A DNA stretch of 64,000 nucleotides, taken from the NCBI RefSeq assembly GCF_032341175.1, contig NZ_CP135435.1, forward strand, positions 2,170,001 through 2,234,000, given 5' to 3'. Positions 17,629 through 26,304 of the stretch are shown here, in pieces (within the stretch, counting starts at the first letter, position 1; every line of letters starts with the position of its first letter). Made by a program: the position numbers and the translations under genes. Below the pieces are notes generated by a model that saw only the letters and a program-made list of their open reading frames with translations, was not told where the DNA came from and ran no database searches. Source of the DNA: Bacillus sp. DTU_2020_1000418_1_SI_GHA_SEK_038 (lineage in GTDB: Bacteria > Bacillota > Bacilli > Bacillales > Cytobacillaceae).

Positions 17629-17802
17629 ATGGACAAGCAGCGTGCAAAACAAATTTCAGAATCACCAGAGATACATAAAGTTATGTATAACGGAAAACAA
17701 GTTTATATTCAGCATGTAAATGAAAATGATACAGCAAGAATTTATCCTTTGGATGACCCAGCAAATGAGCAGGATGTGTCTTTGTCACAATTAGAGGAAT
17801 AG
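17629..17802 (+). CDS. sspH: Small acid-soluble spore protein H
   Basis: A 57-aa protein of the SspH type: an N-terminal RAKQISESPE segment, the central VYIQHVNENDTARIY (residues 25-39) and a conserved ending in LEE, all lining up with Bacillus SspH. SspH is a minor acid-soluble protein packed in the spore core, made in the forespore. The ribosome site CAGGAGG lies nine bases before the ATG. It is the only plus-strand gene among minus-strand neighbours and has its own promoter and terminator. It shows the host forms endospores. Confidence 0.88.
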   Translation: MDKQRAKQISESPEIHKVMYNGKQVYIQHVNENDTARIYPLDDPANEQDVSLSQLEE

Positions 17803-17809
17803 CCAACAC

Positions 17810-17858
17810 AAAAGGCGCTATCCTAATTATTTTTTAAAGTAGGAAGGCGCCTTTTTTA
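17810..17858 (+). terminator. Terminator of sspH
   Basis: AAAGGCGC(TATCCT) pairs with (AGGA)AGGCGCCTTT around an AT-rich loop and runs into T residues, eight bases after the sspH stop. Confidence 0.75.
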
Positions 17859-17898
17859 TTAGTTAATATCTGCCATATCATTTTAATGATTTATTCTC

Positions 17899-18510
17899 TT
17901 AATCCCAAACGAATGTATCCCCACAAAATGGCATAAACATCAGCTTTGTTTTCCCAAGCTCAATAACGTCATATGGCTTCAGTTCGTCTGCTGTTATGAC
18001 CTCTTCGTCATTTAAATAGACAAGTCCTCGAGATTCACCAGGATACACACGGAATTGACGTTTTTTAGGGCTAAAGCTGACAATGGCATGGTTTTCTCTA
18101 GAAATAGCTTCATCTCCTGCAATACAAATGTCCATTTTGTCAGAACGTCCGATAAAGTTCCGCTCACTCCTTATTCGAAAATCCTTTCCTTTATCTGGTC
18201 CATCTATACACACTAACCACCCAACAACTGGATCAATCCCCATTTGTTTGCGGAAAACAGCTACCGTTTTTCCGTCATTTTGACTAGGTGGAACAGGGGG
18301 ATTTCTAATATCATTGCGTATTTTGGCTATTGTCTTGCCTAATTCAGCGTTGTCATTTGGCAGCTTTGCCTGAGTTTTGGAAGGGTCATTTCCTCCAGGC
18401 TGCCTCATCGGCATAGTCATCCCAAGATTTAAATCAATATTAACCCCACAATGAGGACATAAACTATGTTTCGCTTCGTCATAATAATGTCCATTTATAC
18501 ATCTTTTCAT
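17899..18510 (-). CDS. Zinc-ribbon/FHA phosphothreonine-binding protein
   Basis: A 203-aa protein. The N-terminus has a zinc-ribbon-like knuckle (C4, H8, C18, C21, CPHC). Residues 22-95 are a Thr/Pro-rich linker. Residues 100-200 are an FHA domain with the hallmark GRS (NFIGRSDK), SRENH and a later N for phosphothreonine recognition. The linker carries threonines in similar contexts (MTMPMR, GKTIAKIR, GKTVAVFRK), plausible kinase sites. It is the last gene of the operon, four bases after the kinase stop. By analogy with kinase/PP2C/FHA circuits it should be both a substrate and a reader of the kinase. The output partner is not known. Confidence 0.82.
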   Translation of the reverse strand: MKRCINGHYYDEAKHSLCPHCGVNIDLNLGMTMPMRQPGGNDPSKTQAKLPNDNAELGKTIAKIRNDIRNPPVPPSQNDGKTVAVFRKQMGIDPVVGWLVCIDGPDKGKDFRIRSERNFIGRSDKMDICIAGDEAISRENHAIVSFSPKKRQFRVYPGESRGLVYLNDEEVITADELKPYDVIELGKTKLMFMPFCGDTFVWD

Positions 18511-18514
18511 GATC

Positions 18515-20986
18515 CTATCCCCCTTCTACCTCTGTTGCGGAAATAAGCCACTTGAAAATGCCGTCCGAACGAATAAAGCTGTGAATTAATGTGCTTTTCG
18601 CTTCATAATTTTGTGTACCGTCCGTATAGGTCAAAGTTTGAACTACTTTTGCTTTTGCAGTATCTCCTTTTATTTCTAATACTTCAATACTTTCAATTGC
18701 AGCTTGGATTTCGTCATACGTTTTAAAGAAACTGGAAATGCTCTGCTCTGTAAGACCTGCTGCACTTGGATCAATGGTACTTAAATATGTTTCTACATCT
18801 TCATCCTCAAACGCAAACCCATTAGCGTAAATCGTGATTTCGATTTCAAGTTCATCGGAATATACATCAATATTTGGATTATTATACATATCCTCAATCT
18901 TTTGCATATCAGGATGTGTTAAGTTTTTTTCTTTAAAATACTTAAAATCGGCTAAAACAAAATCTTTAAACAATTCATTTTCAGATACGAGTTCATTCTG
19001 ATGTGAAGAATAGAGGGCAACTGCTGCATTAAACTGATTTGAGAATAAATAGGCATGTGCCAAATTCGCTTTAAACACGATATTGCTGGGATCGAGTTCG
19101 AGCGCCAACTCTGCTGCTTCGATCGCATCGTTTGGCATTTTATTTAAAAATTGAATATAGGATAGCATCCCGTAAGAATTTGCTAATTCAACATAATCAT
19201 CTTGAAAAATAGGATCCTCTTCAAGCAAATCTTCTAATATATCAACACTTTCCTCGATATCTTTAAGGGCATATTCGTAATATCCTAAATTACTTTTGAT
19301 TATGGAAATATTTCTATACAATACCCCTATTGAATATTGAGCATCAAAATCATATTCATTCACTTCATACAGCACCTTTGCCATATCCCGAGCTTGAATA
19401 TAATATTTTAGCGCTTCCTCCATTTTATTCTCTATATCCAAGTTATATCCCTTATCCCAATATTCATTAACAATTGATAGCTTCTGAACCTTAATGGTTT
19501 CTTCATCAACAGGAAGCTCAATCCCTTTACTAACCTCTAGATGAACTAAATCGTTTTCATTTACCTTTTGGTCAGGGTCTATAGATTGCTTCATAACCCA
19601 ACCTTTTTCTAGAAATAAACTTTCAACATATGTGACATTACCGAGCTTTAAGCCTTCTTTTTCTAATAAATTCTTTGCCTCTTCCTCACGAATACTCATA
19701 ATGTTAGGTACTGTTACCTGTTTGATAACTGGTTTGGGTGCTTCCTGAGTTTGATTAACGGCTACAGGATTGTCTTTCGTTTTCACTATTTCCTTACCGG
19801 TTTTAGCTCCAAACAGGATGGTTGCAGCAAATATCCCTGCAAACAAAAGGATTGCAACAGCCGCTCCTCCACCAATCCAAACCCATTTAGAAATTCCTTT
19901 TCTCTTTGGGGCTTGATTTGCCGAATCTTTTGGAGGTGAAGCTTTCGCCTTCGTTACTTGATTAATGGGCTCTAAATTGTTGCTTGCTTCCGTTTTTTCG
20001 GAACTAGGTGTAACTTGTAAATTCTCCAGCAGCTCCTGCTGAAATTCATCCATAGATTGGAAGCGGTCTGCCGCTTTTACGGATAATGCCTTCATTAGCG
20101 CTGCTTCTGCTTTTGCCGGAATATCAACACCAAGCTTAGAAGGTGGAATGATGGCATCCTCTTCTAGCCTATCAAGAGATTCAGGTGGTACATGACCAAC
20201 AATAGCGCGGTAAAACGTAGCTGCAGTTGCATATACATCTGTCCAAGGTCCTTGTTTACCTTTACTCCGGTATTGTTCTTCTGGTGCATATCCAGGCTTT
20301 AATATAACGGAAATGCTTTTGCTAAACTCTGTTATGGCATGACGTGCCGCTCCAAAATCCAATACTTTAACCTGACCTTCAGCCGTAATATAAATGTTAT
20401 CCGGACTAATATCCCGATGCAGTGTCTCTGACCGGTGAACTTCCCTCAATGCATCCATTACAGGCATCATGATCATAAGGGCAGTTTGATAAGGGACTTT
20501 TCCCCCCTGTGTTTCTAAATACTGCTTGAAGTCGACCCCTTCTAAATAGTACATAACTAAATACGCGGTTCCATTCTCTCTAAAGAAATCCCGTACACCA
20601 ACAATTCCTGGGTGGTTATTATATTGTGCCAAGGTTTTCGCTTCATCTAAAAACTTATTCAAGCCATGCTCAAAATGAGAATTAAGACTGCCTGAGAAAA
20701 CAGATACCATCGTATGTCCAAGCGATCTTGTTGCAAAATCGCGCGGCATATATTCTTTAATTGCTAGCTTCATATCGAGATTTAAATCCCAAGCTAAATA
20801 CGTAATGCCGAAACCTCCGTGTCCAAGAACTCTGCCTAAAAGATATTTCTCGTGCAGAATTGTTCCAGGCGGTAAATGCTGTGGTGCTTCTGCGGCCGCT
20901 CCTGTTACCCAGCCGCAGTGAGGACATATATGATTTGATCCTTTATCCTCCATACACCCTAAACAAAGATGATTAATATCCGCCAT
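18515..20986 (-). CDS. Membrane Ser/Thr protein kinase with zinc ribbon, PASTA and TPR-like region
   Basis: An 823-aa protein, ordered: zinc ribbon C8-x2-C11/C21-x2-C24; Hanks-type kinase (about 45-320) with glycine loop GHGGFG (55-60), Lys77, HRDISPDN (190-197, catalytic D192), DFG (210-212) and APEEQY; disordered linker; one transmembrane segment (about 368-393); a single PASTA domain (423-487) facing outside; TPR-like helices (about 500-690); and a C-terminal NTF2/SH3-like part (690-823). HRDISPDN replaces the usual HRDLKP(E/A/S)N, as in some Zn-ribbon kinases. It is not the housekeeping PrkC, which has three PASTA repeats and no zinc ribbon. Flanked by PP2C and FHA genes in one operon. 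The extracellular TPR-like tail may sense protein partners. Confidence 0.88.
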   Translation of the reverse strand: MADINHLCLGCMEDKGSNHICPHCGWVTGAAAEAPQHLPPGTILHEKYLLGRVLGHGGFGITYLAWDLNLDMKLAIKEYMPRDFATRSLGHTMVSVFSGSLNSHFEHGLNKFLDEAKTLAQYNNHPGIVGVRDFFRENGTAYLVMYYLEGVDFKQYLETQGGKVPYQTALMIMMPVMDALREVHRSETLHRDISPDNIYITAEGQVKVLDFGAARHAITEFSKSISVILKPGYAPEEQYRSKGKQGPWTDVYATAATFYRAIVGHVPPESLDRLEEDAIIPPSKLGVDIPAKAEAALMKALSVKAADRFQSMDEFQQELLENLQVTPSSEKTEASNNLEPINQVTKAKASPPKDSANQAPKRKGISKWVWIGGGAAVAILLFAGIFAATILFGAKTGKEIVKTKDNPVAVNQTQEAPKPVIKQVTVPNIMSIREEEAKNLLEKEGLKLGNVTYVESLFLEKGWVMKQSIDPDQKVNENDLVHLEVSKGIELPVDEETIKVQKLSIVNEYWDKGYNLDIENKMEEALKYYIQARDMAKVLYEVNEYDFDAQYSIGVLYRNISIIKSNLGYYEYALKDIEESVDILEDLLEEDPIFQDDYVELANSYGMLSYIQFLNKMPNDAIEAAELALELDPSNIVFKANLAHAYLFSNQFNAAVALYSSHQNELVSENELFKDFVLADFKYFKEKNLTHPDMQKIEDMYNNPNIDVYSDELEIEITIYANGFAFEDEDVETYLSTIDPSAAGLTEQSISSFFKTYDEIQAAIESIEVLEIKGDTAKAKVVQTLTYTDGTQNYEAKSTLIHSFIRSDGIFKWLISATEVEGG

Positions 20987-21008
20987 CCCTTCACCTCATT
21001 GTGACAAA

Positions 21009-21734
21009 TTATTCACTTACAAACACAGCAACTGCACTGTAATTATCATTGTTTTCGAGAGTGCGGCCCTTCAGAATGATCTCCATCGATTTAAGCCAGT
21101 CTGAAGGGGCAGAACATACTAACCTAGTATTCTCCATCTCTTCCTCTGTAACATATTCCCAAAAGCCATCAGAGCATAACAAGAAGGAATCTCCGGGATA
21201 AACGGTCATTTCTTTTTCTAGAAAAGTAGCTTTGATTACTCCTTCTGACCCCAATACTCGAAAAAGCCGATTCCGATCCTCGTGAAATCGAATTTGATCA
21301 GCTGTTATTTCTCCTGAATTGACGAGTGCTTGGCAGACGCTATGATCCTTTGTTTGGAACAGCACTTTTCCATTCCTGATCATATATAGACGAGAGTCGC
21401 CTACATGGGTCCAAGCGGCAAGATTATTTTTACATAATAGGACAACAAGGGTCGTTCTCATTGACTTTGCGTTTGTTCCTACTAGCAAATGTTCACGAAT
21501 AACCTTTTGTGTTTGGTCTATGCCATCCTTTAGCCAATAAATATCATCCCTAATTTGGGATTCTGTCAAAATGGTTTCAACTGCAAGCTTGGCAGCAACT
21601 TCTCCTGCCTGATATCCGCCTAGCCCGTCAGCTAGCACCCAGCATCCGCCATTTTCCGATTCATGAAAGCCAGTGCAATCCTGATTAACTTCTCTTCCGC
21701 CTTTATCTGAGATGGAAGCTGTTCGATATTGCAT
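21009..21734 (-). CDS. Soluble PP2C-family protein phosphatase
   Basis: A 241-aa PPM phosphatase. Metal-binding motifs are intact: SDKGGREVNQD (motif 1), LADGLGGYQAGEVAA (motif 2, with the DG metal ligand), THVGDSRLY and LLCSDGFWEYV. It has no membrane segment. It would remove phosphate from Ser/Thr residues put there by the adjacent kinase. Its ATG shares a base with the stop of the protease gene upstream (TAATG), so translation is coupled. It is the second of two PP2C genes in the operon. Confidence 0.9.
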   Translation of the reverse strand: MQYRTASISDKGGREVNQDCTGFHESENGGCWVLADGLGGYQAGEVAAKLAVETILTESQIRDDIYWLKDGIDQTQKVIREHLLVGTNAKSMRTTLVVLLCKNNLAAWTHVGDSRLYMIRNGKVLFQTKDHSVCQALVNSGEITADQIRFHEDRNRLFRVLGSEGVIKATFLEKEMTVYPGDSFLLCSDGFWEYVTEEEMENTRLVCSAPSDWLKSMEIILKGRTLENNDNYSAVAVFVSE

Positions 21735-22987
21735 TACTTAATCTCCCAATTTACTTCAAACATATTTTCCTGTGCGCTTAAATAAAAACGATCACCAGAA
21801 CGCAATTGCGTTATTTTTCCTTGAGGAATCCGCTCCCCTGAAACTAGATACGTGCCATTAGAGCTATGGTCCTCGATCATAAAGGTCCCATTGTATTTAT
21901 CAAATCGGATAGTACAATGCTTCCTGCTGATCTCTTCAGAAGTATTCGGATAAACTAGCTGGCATTGCTTCGCATCACGTCCAATGGATAACAGGGTCCC
22001 ATTTAGCTCTAATGTCTGGCCAGCAAAATAACCTGAAAGCCCCTTTAATTTTGGAACTGAAATTGGAGGAGAAGGTACAATAGGTGCAGGGGTTGGTACA
22101 TGACCCGGCTTATTTCCTTTTTTCTTCGTCATTAAAATGACCAGGACAATGATAAAAATTAATAAGAGTAACCCTCCAACTGCGATTCCGATTATCCACC
22201 ATATGGCAGTAGATTTTTTTTCAGGAACGTCAACCATTACTTCAACGATCGGATTCGTTGCTGTTAAATAGTTTATTCCTCGTGATTCAAGCATCGGAAT
22301 AAGTTCATCGATTTGGACGGCGCCATTTATTCCGGAAGCACTCGTAACGCCGAATGTATTAATTCCGATTACATGACCATTGTCATTTAAGAGCGGACCA
22401 CCGGAATTTCCAGGATTAATATTGACATCAATTTGGAGGATTCCTCTTCCCCCTTGAGTAGATATTTTGCTTATGATCCCCTTTGTAATCGTGACATCAT
22501 TAGGTTCACCAGAAGGGGTATCATCAATTAAATCGGCATCTCCAGGGAAGCCTAGAGCATACACCTCTTGACTTGCTTTCACTTCATCGCTTTTCCCTAA
22601 CTCCATAGGCGGCCGCTTAAACAAATCCTGCGACAATTCTAAAACAGCCAAGTCTTTGATTTTATCAAAGGCAATAACAGTCGCTTGAATTTGGTCTTCC
22701 TTAGATAAGAGAATGGTGACCCCATTTAAATTCGGTTCTACAACATGATAGTTGGTAACAATATGACGAACAGGTTCTGAAGTGCCAACAGCGAAGCCAG
22801 TCCCCGTATATAACCCTCCATCCGATCCATAGCAAAGAATTCTTACCACACTATTACGAAGCTCATCAATCGGCCTTGTTTCCGCATTCACCCCATGCGA
22901 ATAGGAAAATAGCAGAACGATTGAATATAAGAAAATCATCCATCTCCTAAAAAAAGTGCCTTCCCGCTTATTCTTTATCTGCATCAT
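21734..22987 (-). CDS. Trypsin-like (HtrA-type) protease with transmembrane segment and cytoplasmic FHA domain
   Basis: A 417-aa protein. A signal sequence or signal anchor occupies residues 1-36 (WMIFLYSIVLLFSYSHGVNA). The protease domain (about 40-240) has the full triad: His in VTNYHVVE, Asp in KDLAVLEL, Ser in NPGNSGGPL. A transmembrane segment follows at about 262-288 (IWWIIGIAVGGLLLLIFIIV), then a Pro-rich linker and an FHA domain (about 320-415; SIGRD, SRKH, SSNGTYL). The protease should face the outside and the FHA the cytoplasm, so phosphothreonine binding inside could be linked to proteolysis outside. There is no PDZ domain, unlike HtrA. The gene is in an operon between two PP2C genes. 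Confidence 0.86.
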   Translation of the reverse strand: MMQIKNKREGTFFRRWMIFLYSIVLLFSYSHGVNAETRPIDELRNSVVRILCYGSDGGLYTGTGFAVGTSEPVRHIVTNYHVVEPNLNGVTILLSKEDQIQATVIAFDKIKDLAVLELSQDLFKRPPMELGKSDEVKASQEVYALGFPGDADLIDDTPSGEPNDVTITKGIISKISTQGGRGILQIDVNINPGNSGGPLLNDNGHVIGINTFGVTSASGINGAVQIDELIPMLESRGINYLTATNPIVEVMVDVPEKKSTAIWWIIGIAVGGLLLLIFIIVLVILMTKKKGNKPGHVPTPAPIVPSPPISVPKLKGLSGYFAGQTLELNGTLLSIGRDAKQCQLVYPNTSEEISRKHCTIRFDKYNGTFMIEDHSSNGTYLVSGERIPQGKITQLRSGDRFYLSAQENMFEVNWEIK

Positions 22988-23008
22988 CCATTCCCCTCTT
23001 CCATAAAT

Positions 23009-23980
23009 CTATCTTAAGTTCAAAATGGCTACTGTCGCGTTGTCCTGATGAGGTTTTTGTTTCTTTAGAACGTATTCAATAAAATTTTCCGCTGCTTCTT
23101 GCGTGGAAAACGATCTGCATATATCGATCATCTCTTCATTTGAAACAGATCCATATAGCCCGTCACTGCAAAGGATAACGGAGTCTCCCTTCTCCAAAGG
23201 AATTGGATCCACGGAAACATCTAATTCCTCGATTACATCTAAACCTAGAAAGCTCGTTAGGCTTTCTCTTTGGGGATCATATTTAGCCTCCTCCCTTGAG
23301 ATTAGTCCAGCAGCCACTTTTTCATCTAGCTCTTTAGCATAAATATGATCTGTTGTCAGCTGCTTTACAGTATCATTTCTGTGTAAATAAATTCGGCTAT
23401 CTCCAACAGATAACCAATACAATTGATCTTTGAATATGACAGTGGCAATGAGTGTCGTCCCCATTCCTCCTTCTACCCCATTCTCAACGGCAAAGGCTTT
23501 AACAGCTTCATTCGCTTCCTTAACCGCAAATATCAATTTTTCTGGTATAGAATCCATTTCAAACGATGTTATATAATGATTGGTGAACGTTTGTACAGCC
23601 AGGTTGCTCGCTTCCTTACCGCCTATTAATCCCCCCATCCCATCTGCTAAAACCGCGAGAACCCCAAACTTATTGATGAATGGATGATCATGGATATCAG
23701 AAAATGCAAATGCATCCTGCTGTTCTGTCCTGCTGCCAATATGCTGAGCATTTCCAGGCACTACAGTAAAGGGCAAAGGTATTTTCGTTATCGGATCAGA
23801 TTTTAGTGTTATTTGTCGCTTCATTGAAGTGCAGGACCGAAATGGAAAATACACACCCAAAACTAATATGATCAATATTATGAGGTACCCCCACCAGGGC
23901 AAATTTTTGAGTATGTCCTTAAAATGTGAAAGATCTTTTGAAACGGTATTCGTTGCAGCGGTGAAAAAAACTAGCATCAT
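23009..23980 (-). CDS. Membrane-anchored PP2C-family protein phosphatase
   Basis: A 323-aa protein with a single N-terminal membrane segment (about 29-50, WWGYLIILIILVLGVYF) followed by a PPM domain. Motifs are intact: SRTEQQDAF, LADGMGGLIGGKEAS, WLSVGDSRIY and ILCSDGLYGSV. It sits in the membrane next to the kinase and can act locally on it, while the smaller PP2C of the operon is soluble. The start has GAAGGTG ahead and lies 17 bases after the DUF2085 gene. Confidence 0.88.
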   Translation of the reverse strand: MMLVFFTAATNTVSKDLSHFKDILKNLPWWGYLIILIILVLGVYFPFRSCTSMKRQITLKSDPITKIPLPFTVVPGNAQHIGSRTEQQDAFAFSDIHDHPFINKFGVLAVLADGMGGLIGGKEASNLAVQTFTNHYITSFEMDSIPEKLIFAVKEANEAVKAFAVENGVEGGMGTTLIATVIFKDQLYWLSVGDSRIYLHRNDTVKQLTTDHIYAKELDEKVAAGLISREEAKYDPQRESLTSFLGLDVIEELDVSVDPIPLEKGDSVILCSDGLYGSVSNEEMIDICRSFSTQEAAENFIEYVLKKQKPHQDNATVAILNLR

Positions 23981-23997
23981 GTTTAAGCACCTTCAAT

Positions 23998-24660
23998 CTA
24001 AAGAAGATTTTGTAAATACAAAGGGCGTATTAAACTATGTGTATAGGACATGACACTAAGCGCCATTACACTGCTGGCCAGTGATAAACTAATTGATAGA
24101 TAGTGATTGCTAAGACGGCTAAAGATTAAATAAAAGATTAATGAAATCCAAAAAATAAGTGTCACAATTATTAACAGTTGGAGAATCGTAAATGCTAAAA
24201 GGGAATGGAAAGTTAAGGAAACGGAAGCTGCTGCTATAAAGAGGGGAATAAACATTTCATGAATATTTTTTATGATAGGGATAACCTTTTTTTCAGATGA
24301 AGGATTAATAATTAGGGGGATTAGAAAAAAAGGCAAAGCACTGCCAAAAAAGATTCCAGTTATTACACGAATTAAGTTAGTAGTTGAATATACACCTAAG
24401 TAAGATCCAAATCCGTCAACTACTAAAGGCAACAGAAAGAGTAACAGAATAAAGCTGTTTTTTTTATTAGGGATGGTTATATTCCTATACCTTTTCTTCA
24501 CAGTGATAAACATGAGCGAACTAAAAATGCCGAAATAAATTCCTGCATCTCGAGCACAGACAGGAAAATAATGTCCCTCCATTTCGAATGTACGTTCAGG
24601 AAGCTGATGACAGATGGCTTTTCCAATGAAAAATGTAATTTGTTCAATAATTGAAATCAT
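23998..24660 (-). CDS. DUF2085 membrane protein
   Basis: A 220-aa protein with about six transmembrane segments and the conserved motifs of DUF2085: CHQLPERTF (about 17-25) and PVCARDAGIYFG (about 33-44). The Cys/His pattern suggests a metal or redox site at the membrane; no function is established for the family. It is the first gene of the kinase/phosphatase operon, 17 bp before a PP2C gene. The start follows a GGGGGG tract. Confidence 0.75.
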   Translation of the reverse strand: MISIIEQITFFIGKAICHQLPERTFEMEGHYFPVCARDAGIYFGIFSSLMFITVKKRYRNITIPNKKNSFILLLFLLPLVVDGFGSYLGVYSTTNLIRVITGIFFGSALPFFLIPLIINPSSEKKVIPIIKNIHEMFIPLFIAAASVSLTFHSLLAFTILQLLIIVTLIFWISLIFYLIFSRLSNHYLSISLSLASSVMALSVMSYTHSLIRPLYLQNLL

Positions 24661-24759
24661 TTACGCCCCCCATTTTTGAAAGAAAGGGGCTGACCAATTT
24701 GATCAATTGTATATTATCGGTACGTGTGCAAATTCTTAAGGGGTCAGCCGCGCATTCAA

Positions 24760-24987
24760 TTAATAGGTGAAGAATGCAGGCATCACAGAGAAAGCAGATA
24801 ATGCAAACCAGCATACACAGCTAAGAACAATTGAAATGATACTTATAAGCAAACAATTTTTACCGACACTCTTTTTATCAAAATCTTGATCATTCATCCA
24901 GATAATTCCTAAAATAATCCCTACAATAGGAATAAAAAAAGAAAGCAGGTAAAATAAAACCCTTTGCCCTCCAGACAATTCATTCAC
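24760..24987 (-). CDS. Small two-TM membrane protein
   Basis: A 75-aa protein: a short polar start, a hydrophobic segment at about 9-30 (VLFYLLSFFIPIVGIILGIIW), a polar DQDFDKKSVGKN loop, and a second segment at about 45-70. This resembles small DUF4190/superinfection-immunity-like membrane proteins. The GGAGGTGA site is very close to the ATG at 24987, and a TTG at 24978 has better spacing, so the true start may be three codons later. Function unknown. Confidence 0.6.
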   Translation of the reverse strand: MNELSGGQRVLFYLLSFFIPIVGIILGIIWMNDQDFDKKSVGKNCLLISIISIVLSCVCWFALSAFSVMPAFFTY

Positions 24988-25253
24988 CTCCTTCTTTAAT
25001 AGTTCTTTTTAGATCACAATGCTAAAAGTCCTAGTCATATATATGTAAACATATGTCTAAAATTGCTTATCCAACTTTAAGAATTAATGTGTAACCTAAG
25101 GAATTTAAGATAGATTAGAAAAGGATAAGTTAAGAATGGAGAAAAATATCGAAATGACCGAAATTATTTAAAAAAACGTGTTTTTTCGGTCTTACATATT
25201 TATTGATATCGAGGGAATTTTATTAGTATCGATCATATAGGGAGATATGCTTT

Positions 25254-25769
25254 ATGGATTACAAAATATTTAAGACAATTAATCAGCTTTCTGGCCGCTG
25301 TTACCCAATTGATTTGCTTATGATATTGATATCAAAAAGAATTCGTTATTTGTTTATATTTGTTTTGATTACTATGTGGTTTAGAAATAGTTCCAACAAA
25401 ATAGCATCTCGTAATGCAGTGATATCTGCAGGGATTACAACGTTAATAAACATATTTATAAAGCTGTTTTATTTTAAGCAACGTCCATTTATTAAGCGGA
25501 GGGTTGGAATTCTTATTGCCTCCAAATTAGATTCATCTTTTCCAAGCAAACATACCTTGCTAGTGTTCGCAATTTCCACTTCCATATTTATTTATGAACG
25601 TTTCATTGGTTCGATCATGTGGATATTATCTGTTTTAACTGGCCTTTCACGTATATGGGTTGGGCATCATTATCCTTCTGATATTATTGGAAGTGCCCTC
25701 TTAGGTACCATAACAAGTATCCTTATAGATAAAGCTACTCGATGTGTAAATTATTTTGCCCGTCCATAA
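25254..25769 (+). CDS. PAP2-family phosphatase (BcrC-like undecaprenyl pyrophosphatase)
   Basis: A 171-aa membrane protein with all three PAP2 signatures: K-x6-R-P (FKQRPFIK, preceded by KLFY), SFPSKH (PSGH variant with Lys for Gly) and SRIWVGHHYPSDI (SR-x5-H-x3-D). Such enzymes dephosphorylate lipid pyrophosphates such as undecaprenyl-PP, recycling the carrier for wall synthesis. About five transmembrane segments. The start has TAGGGAGA. The only plus-strand gene here, ending at a strong two-way terminator. Confidence 0.82.
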   Translation: MDYKIFKTINQLSGRCYPIDLLMILISKRIRYLFIFVLITMWFRNSSNKIASRNAVISAGITTLINIFIKLFYFKQRPFIKRRVGILIASKLDSSFPSKHTLLVFAISTSIFIYERFIGSIMWILSVLTGLSRIWVGHHYPSDIIGSALLGTITSILIDKATRCVNYFARP

Positions 25770-25784
25770 TTCATTTCGAATTTT

Positions 25785-25826
25785 GAATATTAAAATGCCC
25801 ACAAAACGGTGGGCATTTTAATATTC
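25785..25826. terminator. Bidirectional terminator with 18-bp perfect stem
   Basis: GAATATTAAAATGCCCAC (25785-25802) and its exact inverted copy (25809-25826) flank a 6-base loop. It separates two convergent genes and has A/T runs for both directions. Confidence 0.85.
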
Positions 25827-25829
25827 ATA

Positions 25830-26111
25830 CTATTTGTTTGGTAATGAATTTTTATCAGGTGCTAATTCTTTAGCAAACTCTGCTAAAACAGCGTTTGGAA
25901 TTTGACCCTTAAAAGGGGTTTTCACAGTATTCATTACATTTTGAAGTGGTTTTTTCATATTTCTAGTGCGAGTTCTGTTTATTCCGTATGCTGCAGCACT
26001 TGCTCCTAGACCCAGGATTGTGGCCCAAAGCATTCCACGATTATTTCGTTTTCTGCCAAATACGGTTTGTAATATATTTGTATTTAAAAGCACTCTCATC
26101 CATTTATTCAA
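25830..26111 (-). CDS. Hypothetical 93-aa protein, YrzQ/DUF3918-like
   Basis: The TTG start at 26111 follows AGAGGAAGTG. Residues 25-45 (RGMLWATILGLGASAAAYGINR) form one glycine/alanine-rich hydrophobic segment, followed by a basic stretch (RTRTRNMKKP) and a polar tail. This layout recalls small single-span Bacillaceae proteins of the DUF3918/YrzQ kind, but the match is by eye only. Function unknown. Confidence 0.5.
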   Translation of the reverse strand: MNKWMRVLLNTNILQTVFGRKRNNRGMLWATILGLGASAAAYGINRTRTRNMKKPLQNVMNTVKTPFKGQIPNAVLAEFAKELAPDKNSLPNK

Positions 26112-26304
26112 ATCAAAGCACTTCCTCTACAGAAATTTGAAAAGCAAATTGCCGCTCTCCACTTTTAATATGTTCTATAAAAGAAATGTTGATGCTGGTA
26201 ATGCTTTGATTTTGTGTTAACTTTTAATATTTAGCAAAAACATAAGCAGTACCATCAAGGGTTTTTATTTGTGAAACTATACCAATTTGAATATTAACGA
26301 TATG

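Noticed and set aside
18515..20986. Equating the kinase with PrkC
   Set aside because: It has a zinc ribbon, one PASTA domain and a TPR-like tail, and it lacks the prpC-prkC-rsgA setting.
24664..24749. GGCTGACC/GGTCAGCC inverted repeat between the DUF2085 gene and the small membrane protein gene
   Set aside because: The 8-bp arms are 46 bases apart with no T-run, so a terminator or riboswitch is not supported. An overlapping GCCCC/GGGG pairing near the DUF2085 ribosome site is equally weak.
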